From Opitutaceae bacterium (lineage in GTDB: Bacteria > Verrucomicrobiota > Verrucomicrobiia > Opitutales > Opitutaceae), in assembly GCA_014879845.1 (NCBI GenBank), contig JACSRI010000150.1:1-64000 (forward strand): 64,000 nt of DNA, given 5' to 3'. Under the pieces are notes generated by a model. That model made no database searches and was not told the origin of the DNA. It worked only from the letters and a program-made list of their open reading frames with translations. Each line of letters begins with the position of its first letter. The first letter of the stretch is position 1. A program made the position numbers and the translations under genes. Below are positions 1 to 7,819 of this stretch, in pieces.

Positions 1-1
1 G

Positions 2-838
2 CTGGCGCTGGCTGCCTGCTCGAAGAAGCAGGAGCCGACCCCGACGCCCGCGACCCCGCCGCCCGCGACGGATACCGCGGCCTCGACCGACTTGGGCACT
101 CCGTCGGCACGGGAGTTTGATTTCTCGGGGAAGTCGTCGAACACCGGTCCGTCCAGCCCGGCGACTCCGGTCAAACCCGGCGAACCTGAGGCCACGCCTT
201 CCGGCACGGTCGAGGTGCGGATGCCGATGATGGTCGAGTATTACCCTCCGTTTTATCCGTTTGAAGACCGCATGAAGGGCACCGAGGGGCGCCTCGTCGT
301 CGGTGTCGTCGTGACCGAGACGGGAGCCGTCGAGTCGGCCGAAATCCTCAGCTCGACGATGCCGTCGTACAAGAACGAGGTGCTCTCGGCCGCCGCCCTC
401 TGGCGCTTCATCCCGGCCATGGCCGAGGGGCGGGCGGTGCGGCTGGGCATCAAGATCCCGGTCAGCTTCGTCTCGGAGTTTGGCAGCGGCGGCATCCCGA
501 CCGGCTCGCCGCTCGAGAATCTCCGGCTGAGCGGGGACACCTATTTCGTGGTCAGCCCGGATGGGAAGTTCACGCCCGCCAACGTCGATGCCGCGCCACT
601 CACGCGCGTCGAGCCGGTGTTCAAGCTCCCCGAGGACATCAAGGAGGCGCGCGTCACCCTCAAGTTCCGGGTCGACGAACAGGGTCGCGTCCATGACCCC
701 GAGATCGTGGAGTCGTCCAAGACGGATTTCGACCAGGCCGCACTCAAGGTGATCCGCTACTGGCAGTTCCTGCCAAGGATCAAGAACGGCAAGCCGGTCT
801 CCGCGTCGGCCAAGCTCCCGCTGCGCGTCTCGCGCTGA
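2..838 (+). CDS. Lipoprotein with two TonB C-terminal-like domains (5' end cut off)
   Basis: The reading frame is open from base 2, so the start codon lies left of the window. The visible N-terminus ends a hydrophobic segment with a lipobox-like LAAC, which marks a lipid-anchored, exported protein. A Pro/Thr-rich linker of about 60 residues follows. Two domains of about 80 residues then resemble the TonB C-terminal fold: each has a Gly-rich beta strand, an acidic turn (TETGAVESAEI; DEQGRVHDPEI) and a terminal W-x-F-x-P motif (LWRFIPA; YWQFLPR). TonB-C domains normally contact TonB-dependent receptors, but stand-alone duplicated versions on lipoproteins have no settled role. No TonB N-terminal membrane anchor is visible. 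Confidence 0.72.
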   Translation: MALAACSKKQEPTPTPATPPPATDTAASTDLGTPSAREFDFSGKSSNTGPSSPATPVKPGEPEATPSGTVEVRMPMMVEYYPPFYPFEDRMKGTEGRLVVGVVVTETGAVESAEILSSTMPSYKNEVLSAAALWRFIPAMAEGRAVRLGIKIPVSFVSEFGSGGIPTGSPLENLRLSGDTYFVVSPDGKFTPANVDAAPLTRVEPVFKLPEDIKEARVTLKFRVDEQGRVHDPEIVESSKTDFDQAALKVIRYWQFLPRIKNGKPVSASAKLPLRVSR

Positions 839-1149
839 GCGGGATCGTGTCGCGATGCCTGGAGGCGTTGTCGCCCGGCCCGCACCTGGGTTCGTTGGCG
901 CGGAGTCGACGGGAAAGCGGGACGAAACGCCCGCGCGCGTGAAGTTCGCCTGATTCGGATCGCGACGAAGAGAATTCGCCCTTGAACTTTACCGGTCGAA
1001 GATTTAGCCCTAAATCTTCAAACGATAGAGTGCCGCCCTGCTTGTTCCCTCGCGACCCGTTCGTCACACACCTGCCTCCCCGTCACATACCCGTCGTCCC
1101 AAACCGAGTCCGTGCCTTTGAACCTGCGTCGCCCCAGTGCCCATGTCCC
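839..1149. other. Intergenic region before the phosphorylase cluster
   Basis: This stretch of about 310 bases has no convincing gene. An open frame from 982 joins the downstream gene but looks like leader, being Pro/Arg-rich with no recognisable domain. The notable content is a perfect 10-bp inverted repeat at 998-1019 with a 2-base centre, described separately as a putative operator. Confidence 0.5.
998..1019. promoter_or_regulatory. Putative LacI-type operator upstream of the DUF4380-like gene
   Basis: The arms gaagatttag and ctaaatcttc form a perfect inverted repeat around a two-base centre. The core TTTAGCCCTAAA (1003-1014) matches 11 of 12 positions of the palindrome TTTAGCGCTAAA, a shape typical of LacI-family operators. 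It lies about 130 bases before the start at 1150. Related cores occur upstream of both GH94 genes. No LacI-type regulator is in the window, so the binding protein is unknown. Confidence 0.45.
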
Positions 1150-2031
1150 ATGACGTTGCCGCCGTCGCCGATTGAAGCCACAGCGACATGGGAACGGACG
1201 GTCTGGCGGGGCGAACCCGCTTGGCAATCGAGACGGGGTTCGGTTGCAGCGATCGTCAGCGAGGCGCGCGCGCGGTTGATCTACCTCGGTGCCGACGACG
1301 GCTCGCACAATCTCCTCAACGCCCCGTGGCCGCAGGTCCTGCCGACCACGGACCATCCCTGGCCGAACCAGGGCGGTCATCGTTTCTGGCTCGGACCGCA
1401 ACACCGTTGGGTCTGGCCGCCGCCGACGGAATGGGAATACGCCGCCGCGAGACTCGCGCGGGCGAAGGGCGGGGTGCTGGTCGTGAACCACGAGCACCGC
1501 GACGCCTCCTATCCGGTCCTGACGCGCGAGTATGCGTGGGAGCGGTCGCGGTTGCGCTGTACCGTGCGCTGGATGGATGACGGGCGGCGCTATTTTGGCC
1601 TGCACGTGGTCGCGGTCGACGCGCCGTGCGCGATCGAGACGCGACTCGATCCGCGCCCGGAGGCGCCGGCAGGGTTTGTCGCTGCCCGGATGATCGACCC
1701 CGAACCGCCCGTCAAGGTGCCGCATCCCGTCCTGGCGATCGACCGCGGCATCGCCACGGTCCGTTCGGGTATCGCGCGCGTGAAACTCGGCTTCTGCGTT
1801 CAGCCGCTCACGGTCGGCCGACCCGGCGGATGGACACTCCGCGTGCTGCCCGGCCCTTGCGCGGAGGCCACGACCGAACTCCCCGACCACGGGTACCTCA
1901 GCCAGGTGTGGGTCGGCGAAGGTGGCTGCGAACTCGCCGAACTCGAACAACTCACCCCGCACCTGCGCGGCGACCCCTCGGGCTCATGTTCGAGCACAAT
2001 CTTCATCGAGGCTGCGCCGCCAAAGCGCTAA
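1150..2031 (+). CDS. DUF4380-like protein of unknown function
   Basis: This encodes 293 residues from the ATG at 1150. The frame stays open upstream to 982, but that part lacks domain character. The N-terminal third has a GGHRFWLGPQ segment, and a WVGEGGCELAELEQL segment lies near the C-terminus. Both recall the DUF4380 family of mutarotase-like beta-sandwich proteins, though the match is from memory. There is no signal peptide. The stop codon lies 33 bases before the cellobiose phosphorylase start, so co-transcription is likely and a role in handling sugars is plausible. A sugar epimerase or non-catalytic sugar binder are alternatives; no catalytic residues can be assigned. Confidence 0.55.
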   Translation: MTLPPSPIEATATWERTVWRGEPAWQSRRGSVAAIVSEARARLIYLGADDGSHNLLNAPWPQVLPTTDHPWPNQGGHRFWLGPQHRWVWPPPTEWEYAAARLARAKGGVLVVNHEHRDASYPVLTREYAWERSRLRCTVRWMDDGRRYFGLHVVAVDAPCAIETRLDPRPEAPAGFVAARMIDPEPPVKVPHPVLAIDRGIATVRSGIARVKLGFCVQPLTVGRPGGWTLRVLPGPCAEATTELPDHGYLSQVWVGEGGCELAELEQLTPHLRGDPSGSCSSTIFIEAAPPKR

Positions 2032-2032
2032 A
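2021..2032. promoter_or_regulatory. Possible LacI-type operator overlapping the upstream stop codon
   Basis: CAAAGCGCTAAA matches 9 of 12 positions of TTTAGCGCTAAA, including the central AGCGCT. It lies 32 bases before the cellobiose phosphorylase start and includes the preceding gene's TAA. On its own it could be chance; it is listed because similar cores sit at 1003 and 4616. Confidence 0.3.
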
Positions 2033-2064
2033 TCATTACCTCTCTTCTATCGGGAACCTTCATC

Positions 2065-4512
2065 ATGGCTAACTACGGTCACTTCGACGACGCCAACCGC
2101 GAATTTGTCATCACGCGCCCGGACACTCCGCTGCCCTGGCTCAACTACCTCGGTCAGGACGAGTACTTCGGCATGGTCACCCAGACCGCCGGCGGGTATT
2201 CGTTCTGGAAGGACGCGAAGCTGCGCCGCCTCACGCGCTATCGCTACAACAACAACCCGATGGATAACGACGGCCGCTTCCTCTACGTGAAGCAGGGCAA
2301 GTCCGTCTGGAACCCGGGCTGGAAGCCCACGCGCACCAAGCTCGACGCCTTCGAGTGCCGCCACGGCCTCGGCTACACGCGCATCAAGGGCCGCAAGGAC
2401 GGCGTGGAGGTCGAGCAGCTCATGTTCGTCCCGCCGCAGGAGAACCTCGAGGTCTGGAAGGTCACCGTCCGCAACAAGACGAAGAAGACCCAGAAACTCA
2501 CGCTCTTCTCGTATGTCGAGTTCTGCTTCTTCGAGGCGCTCAACGACATGACGAATTACCAGCGCACATATTCGATCGGTGAAGTCGAGATCGAGGGCAG
2601 TGCGATCTACCACAAGACCGAGTACCGCGAGCGCCGGAACCACTACACGCTCTTCGCCTGCACGCGCAAGGTCGACGGCTACGACACCTCGCGCGACGCC
2701 TTCGTCGGCGTGCACCACGGCCTGCACGACCCGAAGGCCGTGCTCGCCGGCAGGTGCACGAACAGCCGCGCCTACGGCTGGAATCCGGTCGGTGCGCATC
2801 AGGTCAATCTCACGCTCAAACCCGGCCAGGAGGAGACCTTCGCCTTCATCCTCGCCTACGTCGAGCAGGGCGACCTCCCGAAGTTCGACGCGCCGTTCGT
2901 TATGAACAAGACCAAGGGCCGCGAGATCGTGACGAAATACTCCGACCTCGCCACCGTCGACGCCGCCTTCGCCTCGGTGAAGAAACGCTGGGACGACCTC
3001 CTCTCCGTCTACAGCACGCCGGACGCCCCGAATGAGCATCTGCGCCGCATGGTCAACGTCTGGAACCAGGCGCAATGCATGGCCACCTTCAACCTCTCGC
3101 GCTCGGCCTCCGGCTACGAGACCGGCATCGGCCGCGGCATGGGTTACCGCGATTCGAACCAGGACCTGCTCGGCTTCGTGCACATGCTGCCCGAGCGCGC
3201 GCGCCAGAGGATCCTCGACATCGCGTCGACGCAGCTTTCCGACGGCACGTGCTACCATCAGTATCAGCCGCTCACGAAGAAGGGCAACGCCGACATCGGC
3301 GGCGACTTCAACGACGACCCGCTCTGGCTCATCCTCTCCACCTGCGCCTACATCCGCGAGACCGGCGACGTATCGATCCTGAATGAGCCGTGTGGATACG
3401 CCGACAAGCCGGGCTCGAAGGACACGCTCCTTCACCACCTCGAGACTTCGATCGCGTATACGCTCAATAATCGCGGGCCGCACCGGCTCCCGCTCATCGG
3501 CCACGCCGACTGGAACGACTGCCTCAATCTGAACTGCTTCTCCAAGGAGCCGAACGAGTCGTTCCAGACCATGGGCGACGTCGAGGGCTCGAAGGCGGAG
3601 TCGGTCATGATCGCCGGCCTGTTCCTTTACGCGACCCGCGACATGGCCACGCTCTATCGCTGGATGGGCAAGGAACAGGACGCCACGCGCATGGAGAGCT
3701 ACTACGCCGACATGCTCGACACCGTCGAGACGCAGGCCTGGGACGGCGCCTGGTACACGCGCGCCTTCGATGCCGCGAGCAACCCGGTCGGCTCCAAGGT
3801 CTGCAAGGAGGGCAAGGTCTACATCGAGAGCCAGGCCTGGTGCGTGCTCGGCGGCGCCGGGCAGACCAACGGTCGCGCCAAGAAGGCGCTCCAGGCGGTC
3901 GACAAGTACCTCTACACACCCGACAAGGGCTGCGCACTGCAGTACCCGCCGTATTCGACCTACCACCTCGAGCTCGGCGAAGTCTCGAGCTACCCGCCGG
4001 GCTACAAGGAGAACGCCGGCGTGTTCTCGCACAACAACACCTGGATCCACATCGGCTGGACGCTCTTCGGCGAGGGCGAGAAGGCGCTCGAGTATTACCT
4101 GAGCATCTGCCCGTCGGCCAAGCCCGACCATGATGTGTACCGGTCGGAACCCTACGTCTATGCGCAGATGACGGCGTCGCAGTTCTCGCCTACACCCGGC
4201 GAGGCCAAGAACTCCTGGCTCACCGGCACGGGCGCGTGGTCGCTCGTGACCGCGCAGCAGCACATCCTCGGCGTGCAGCCCGGCTACACCGGCCTGCGCA
4301 TCGACCCGTGCGTGCCGAAGACGTGGAAGGGCTACACCGTGCAGCGCAAGTTCCGCGGCGTGACCTACACGATCGAGGTGAAGAACCCGAAATCCAAGTC
4401 CAAGGGCGTGAAGTCGCTCGTCGTGGACGGCAAGAAGGTCGCAGGCAACATCGTCCCGCTGCCTGCCGCCGGCACGACTGCGGTCAAGGTCGAGGTCACC
4501 CTCGGCGCCTGA
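2065..4512 (+). CDS. Cellobiose phosphorylase (GH94)
   Basis: This 815-residue cytoplasmic enzyme should convert cellobiose plus phosphate into alpha-glucose 1-phosphate and glucose. It starts with the family-typical YGHFDDANREFVITRPDTP and keeps features I recall from characterised cellobiose phosphorylases: GGYSFWKDA, the GIGRGMGYRDSNQDLLGF segment, YHQYQPLTKKGN, and DWNDCLNLNCFS containing the general-acid Asp (residues 482-485). The C-terminus has WLTGTGAW and the terminal beta domain. Length equals the family norm. No signal peptide is present, so cellobiose must be imported first. A second GH94 gene follows after 340 bases. The start at 2065 has no Shine-Dalgarno sequence. Confidence 0.9.
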   Translation: MANYGHFDDANREFVITRPDTPLPWLNYLGQDEYFGMVTQTAGGYSFWKDAKLRRLTRYRYNNNPMDNDGRFLYVKQGKSVWNPGWKPTRTKLDAFECRHGLGYTRIKGRKDGVEVEQLMFVPPQENLEVWKVTVRNKTKKTQKLTLFSYVEFCFFEALNDMTNYQRTYSIGEVEIEGSAIYHKTEYRERRNHYTLFACTRKVDGYDTSRDAFVGVHHGLHDPKAVLAGRCTNSRAYGWNPVGAHQVNLTLKPGQEETFAFILAYVEQGDLPKFDAPFVMNKTKGREIVTKYSDLATVDAAFASVKKRWDDLLSVYSTPDAPNEHLRRMVNVWNQAQCMATFNLSRSASGYETGIGRGMGYRDSNQDLLGFVHMLPERARQRILDIASTQLSDGTCYHQYQPLTKKGNADIGGDFNDDPLWLILSTCAYIRETGDVSILNEPCGYADKPGSKDTLLHHLETSIAYTLNNRGPHRLPLIGHADWNDCLNLNCFSKEPNESFQTMGDVEGSKAESVMIAGLFLYATRDMATLYRWMGKEQDATRMESYYADMLDTVETQAWDGAWYTRAFDAASNPVGSKVCKEGKVYIESQAWCVLGGAGQTNGRAKKALQAVDKYLYTPDKGCALQYPPYSTYHLELGEVSSYPPGYKENAGVFSHNNTWIHIGWTLFGEGEKALEYYLSICPSAKPDHDVYRSEPYVYAQMTASQFSPTPGEAKNSWLTGTGAWSLVTAQQHILGVQPGYTGLRIDPCVPKTWKGYTVQRKFRGVTYTIEVKNPKSKSKGVKSLVVDGKKVAGNIVPLPAAGTTAVKVEVTLGA

Positions 4513-4520
4513 TGTCTTGA

Positions 4521-4603
4521 GGTAGGGCGAGGCCTCCGGCCGAGCCGCGCGTGCCAATCGACGTGCGGAGCGGCTCGGCGAGACGCCACGCCCTACCTTT
4601 TTT
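4521..4603 (+). terminator. Long inverted repeat with T-tract, probable terminator
   Basis: The outer arms begin ggtagggcg (4521) and end cgccctacc (4597). They pair over about 28 positions with 4 mismatches, including gccgagccgc against gcggctcggc. Six T residues (4598-4603) follow at once, so on the + strand this is a rho-independent terminator shape just past the cellobiose phosphorylase stop. The arm sequence looks like a dispersed repeat that may recur elsewhere in the genome. Confidence 0.65.
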
Positions 4604-4615
4604 GTTCATCCAGGC

Positions 4616-4627
4616 TTTAGCATTAAA
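4616..4627. promoter_or_regulatory. Putative LacI-type operator upstream of the second GH94 gene
   Basis: TTTAGCATTAAA matches 10 of 12 positions of TTTAGCGCTAAA and shares TTTAGC-NN-TAAATC exactly with the site at 1003. It lies just after the terminator and about 225 bases before the start at 4853, with a large palindromic element between. Confidence 0.4.
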
Positions 4628-4633
4628 TCAGCC

Positions 4634-4790
4634 ATCGGCCACGGAGGTCACAGAGGAGGCACAGAGTTCACAGAGTGACAGACGCAGCCTGTCCGCATGG
4701 TCTCTTCTCGATCTGCGGCGTAGCATGCGGATGCCAGACCCGAAGACGCGCTCCGTGACCTCTGTGCCCCCTCTGTGATCTCGGTGGTCC
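4634..4790. repeat. Palindromic intergenic element of CACAGAG-type units
   Basis: The left arm lies within 4637-4676 and the right arm within 4751-4790. The reverse complement of the right arm matches the left at about 33 of 40 positions. Each arm is a string of CAC(A/G)GAG units spaced about 10 bases apart. The centre holds a further inverted pair, tccgcatg and catgcgga. No protein-coding character is seen. It resembles dispersed CACGGAG/CACAGAG repeats I recall in Verrucomicrobiota and Planctomycetota, whose mobility and function are unclear. Confidence 0.7.
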
Positions 4791-4852
4791 TCTCCATCCG
4801 GTTGTCCATCCGCTAGCGTATCCATTTTCTCATCTCTTCTTCGTTTCCCGCC

Positions 4853-7243
4853 ATGCAATTCGGCCACTTCGACGACAAAGCCCGCGAGTACGTCATCACT
4901 CGCCCCGACACGCCCCGCCCGTGGGCCAATTACCTCGGCTCGACCGAGTATGGCGCCCTCATCACGAACAACGCCGGCGGCTACTCGTTCTACAAGACCG
5001 CGCTCAACGGCCGCTTCCTGCGCGCCCGCTCCAACGCGGTGCCGATGGACCAGCCCGGCCGCTACTTCTACCTGCGCGACAACGAGACCGCCGACTTCTG
5101 GTCGTCTTCGTGGCAGCCCGTGGGCAAGCCGCTCTCGAAATACAAGAGCACCTGCCGTCACGGCACGGCCTACACGATCATCACCTCGCGCTACTCCGGC
5201 ATCGAGACGGAGAGCACGTACTTTGTGCCGCTGGGCCAGACTTTTGAATACTGGCGCCTGAAGGTGACGAACAAGTCCAAGAAGCCGCGCAAGCTCTCGG
5301 TCACCACCTACTGCGAGTTCGCGAGCTGCTGGAACATGCCCAACGACCTGACGAATCTCCAGTATTCGCAGTTCATCTCCAAGGCCGAGATGGACAACGG
5401 CGTGCTCAGCATGATGTCGCACCCGTACTTCAAGTTCGACCCGAACAACTTCCTCTGCGGCGCTGGCCGCACCTGGATGACGCTCACCGGAGCGCCTATC
5501 GCTGGCTTCGAGACGACGCGCGAGAATTTCTTCGGCTCCATCTACAACACCTACGCCAACCCGCAGGCCGTCATCGATGGGAAGACCTCGAACTTCCTCG
5601 CCGAGGGCGAAAACGGCTGCGGCACGTTCAAGGCCGACCTCGAACTCGCGCCCGGCGAGACGCGCGAACTCATCGTCCTCCTCGGCATGGGCACGCCCGC
5701 CTCGCACGGGCACAAGACCATCGCCGAGTTCGGCAACCCCGCGCGCTGCGAAGATGAGTTGCGCAAGCTCAAGGCCCACTGGCACGGCCTGCTCGAGGGC
5801 GTGAAGGTGCAGACGCCCGACGCCGAGTTCGACTCGATGGCCAACACCTGGGGCGGCTACAACGCGCTCATCACCTACGCGTGGTCGCGCCACGCCTCGA
5901 TGATCTACAACGGCGAGCGCGACGGCCTCGGCTTCCGCGACACCGTGCAGGACTTCCTTGGCGCCATGCCGCACCTCAAGGAAGGCATCCGCGCGCGCCT
6001 CGAGCTCATGCTCACCGGCCAGGTGTCGAACGGCGGCGCCATGCCGGTGGTGCAGCCGTTTAACCATACGCCGGGGAAAATGCCGCCGCCGCGGCGCGAG
6101 GAGTATCGCTCCGACGACTGCCAGTGGTTTTTCCACGCCATCCCCGACTACGTGGCCGAGACCGGTGATTTGGGTTTCTACACGAAGGTGCTGCCTTACG
6201 CCGACCAGGGCGAGGCGACCGTCCTCGGTCACCTGCGCCGCGCCCTCGAGTTCAATCTCGAGCGGGCCGGCAAGAACGGCCTGCCCTGCGGCCTCCATGC
6301 CGACTGGAACGACTGCGTGAAGATGGGCTACGAGGGCGAGTCGGTCATGGTCGCCTTCCAGCTTCGGTATGGGCTCGTCACCTACGCACAGATTGCCGAT
6401 CGCCTCGGTTTGCCGGAGGAGGCTGCCTGGGCTCGCGCCGAGCAGACCAAACTCGAAACCAACATCCAGAAGGCCGCCTGGGATGGCGAATGGTACCTCT
6501 GGGCCATCGGTGCCGACGGACACCGCTATGGGTCCAAGGCTGAGACCGAGGGCCGCGTCTACATCAACACCCAGGTTTTCGCCGTGATGTCCGGCGCTGC
6601 GTCGCCGGAGCAGGGCCGCAGCGCCATGGATGCGCTCAAGCGCGACCTCGCCACGCCGTACGGCATCATGCTCAGCGCACCGCCGTTCACGCACACGCCG
6701 CCGACGGTCATGGGTGGCGTGATCTACAACCACGGCATCAAGGAAAACGCCGGGATCTTCTGCCACACGCAGAGCTGGGCGGTCATCGCCGAGTGCCTGC
6801 TCGGCAATGGCGACCAGGCCTACGAGTACTACCGCGCCTTCATGCCCGCCGCCTACAACACGCGCGCTGAGGTCCGCGAGATCGAGCCCTACGTCCACTG
6901 CCAGACGACCTATGCGACGTGCAACCGCAACGCCGGCAAGTCGCGTGTGGCCTGGCTCTCCGGCACCGCGTCGTGGAGCCACCACACCGCGCTGCAGTGG
7001 ATCCTCGGCGTGCGGCCCGAGCTTGACGGCCTGCGCATTGATCCGTGCATCCCGAAGGCGTGGCCGGGCTTCAAGGTCACGCGCGTCTTCCGCGGCAAGA
7101 CGGTGAAGATCGAGGTGAAGAATCCCGCCAGCGTTTCGAAAGGCGTGAAGTCGCTCACCGTCGACGGCAAGGCGATCGACGGAAACCTCGTCCCGCTCGA
7201 CCGTCTGAAGGACGGGGCGAAAGTCGTCGCCGTGCTTGGCTGA
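4853..7243 (+). CDS. GH94 disaccharide phosphorylase, chitobiose/cellobionate phosphorylase-like
   Basis: This 796-residue protein is a second GH94 enzyme, with start FGHFDDKAREYVITRPDTP, catalytic DWNDCVK (Asp around residue 484), KENAGIFCHTQSW and a C-terminal beta domain ending VSKGVKSLTVDG. It differs from its neighbour where the substrate loops lie. GLGFRDTVQDFLG replaces the RDSNQDLLGF form, and the loop after DWNDC is much shorter (KMGYEGESVMV). These features are nearer to N,N'-diacetylchitobiose phosphorylase as I recall it. Cellobionate or another beta-disaccharide is equally possible. The enzyme is cytoplasmic. A shared cellobiose role with the upstream gene is inference. Confidence 0.82.
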   Translation: MQFGHFDDKAREYVITRPDTPRPWANYLGSTEYGALITNNAGGYSFYKTALNGRFLRARSNAVPMDQPGRYFYLRDNETADFWSSSWQPVGKPLSKYKSTCRHGTAYTIITSRYSGIETESTYFVPLGQTFEYWRLKVTNKSKKPRKLSVTTYCEFASCWNMPNDLTNLQYSQFISKAEMDNGVLSMMSHPYFKFDPNNFLCGAGRTWMTLTGAPIAGFETTRENFFGSIYNTYANPQAVIDGKTSNFLAEGENGCGTFKADLELAPGETRELIVLLGMGTPASHGHKTIAEFGNPARCEDELRKLKAHWHGLLEGVKVQTPDAEFDSMANTWGGYNALITYAWSRHASMIYNGERDGLGFRDTVQDFLGAMPHLKEGIRARLELMLTGQVSNGGAMPVVQPFNHTPGKMPPPRREEYRSDDCQWFFHAIPDYVAETGDLGFYTKVLPYADQGEATVLGHLRRALEFNLERAGKNGLPCGLHADWNDCVKMGYEGESVMVAFQLRYGLVTYAQIADRLGLPEEAAWARAEQTKLETNIQKAAWDGEWYLWAIGADGHRYGSKAETEGRVYINTQVFAVMSGAASPEQGRSAMDALKRDLATPYGIMLSAPPFTHTPPTVMGGVIYNHGIKENAGIFCHTQSWAVIAECLLGNGDQAYEYYRAFMPAAYNTRAEVREIEPYVHCQTTYATCNRNAGKSRVAWLSGTASWSHHTALQWILGVRPELDGLRIDPCIPKAWPGFKVTRVFRGKTVKIEVKNPASVSKGVKSLTVDGKAIDGNLVPLDRLKDGAKVVAVLG

Positions 7244-7272
7244 GTCGGTGCGCTGCATCGACGGCGTGGACG

Positions 7273-7301
7273 CCCCGCACCGCCTTCCGGCGCGTGCGGG
7301 G
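7273..7301 (+). terminator. GC-rich hairpin after the second GH94 gene
   Basis: ccccgcac pairs with gtgcgggg, with an inner cgcc/ggcg helix, 30 bases past the stop codon. No T-tract follows, so it could be a weak terminator or an RNA-stabilising 3' structure. Confidence 0.35.
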
Positions 7302-7761
7302 ATTCCTCATACGGCCGCTTGGCACGCCGAGCTGTGGGCGTGCGACTCCTAAGGGGGAGCCTGAGCCGTGGTCACCTCGAGGTGACCTACGTTAACTAGG
7401 TTCGCCGGCGCCATCTCCTCTCGAAGCGCCATCCCCGCGCCCGGTCGTAACTGACCGGGTACAAAAGAATTGGCGCCAGCCCCCGCTTTCTCAGTTCTTG
7501 CGAACCAAGGGGTGCGGGCGACCAGCGCCAATCCTACTCCCCATACAGTGCTCATTGTATCGGCTGCTTTTTTTCCAACATCAGAAAAAACGCCCGAAAT
7601 CTTTCTAAGAATTTCCCCTATGCCTCGCCGGGGGTCCTGGCCTGATGTTTTTCTAGGGTGAACACCTTGAGGTCTTGGTGACGGCCAAGCGCTTGATGGT
7701 GAAGCAGGTAGTCGGGAGAAAGGTGATCGAGGAGCGAGGGGGCGGCGGCCCGACAGGACGC

Positions 7762-7789
7762 AAAAAGCCCGGTCACAACGACCGGGCTT
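7762..7789 (-). terminator. Intrinsic terminator of the YchJ-family gene
   Basis: The 10-bp perfect stem aagcccggtc/gaccgggctt has a 5-base loop. Read on the minus strand it ends in a run of five T, about 30 bases past the stop codon. This is a classic rho-independent form. Confidence 0.85.
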
Positions 7790-7819
7790 CGTGGAAAACA
7801 GCAGGTGCGTGGAGGGCGG

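Larger units (their letters stand above)
7244..7819. other. Large intergenic region with several hairpins
   Basis: About 575 bases with no credible gene. It holds a hairpin after the GH94 stop (7273-7301), a perfect 18-bp palindrome (7370-7387), a 7-bp stem with a 6-base loop (7440-7459), and a two-helix fold whose outer arms attggcgc/gcgccaat span 7469-7532. A T7 run lies at 7565-7571, and the intrinsic terminator of the leftward YchJ gene at 7762-7789. Base composition around 7540-7620 is clearly less GC-rich than its surroundings. Confidence 0.55.

Noticed and set aside
2047-4557. Open frame of 836 codons antisense to cellobiose phosphorylase
   Set aside because: It mirrors the real gene and is a by-product of GC-rich codon use. 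Its translation is low-complexity (Arg/Val/Glu/Leu-rich) with no domain.
4628-7258. Open frame of 876 codons antisense to the second GH94 gene
   Set aside because: Same explanation; the + strand protein has full family motifs across the same region.
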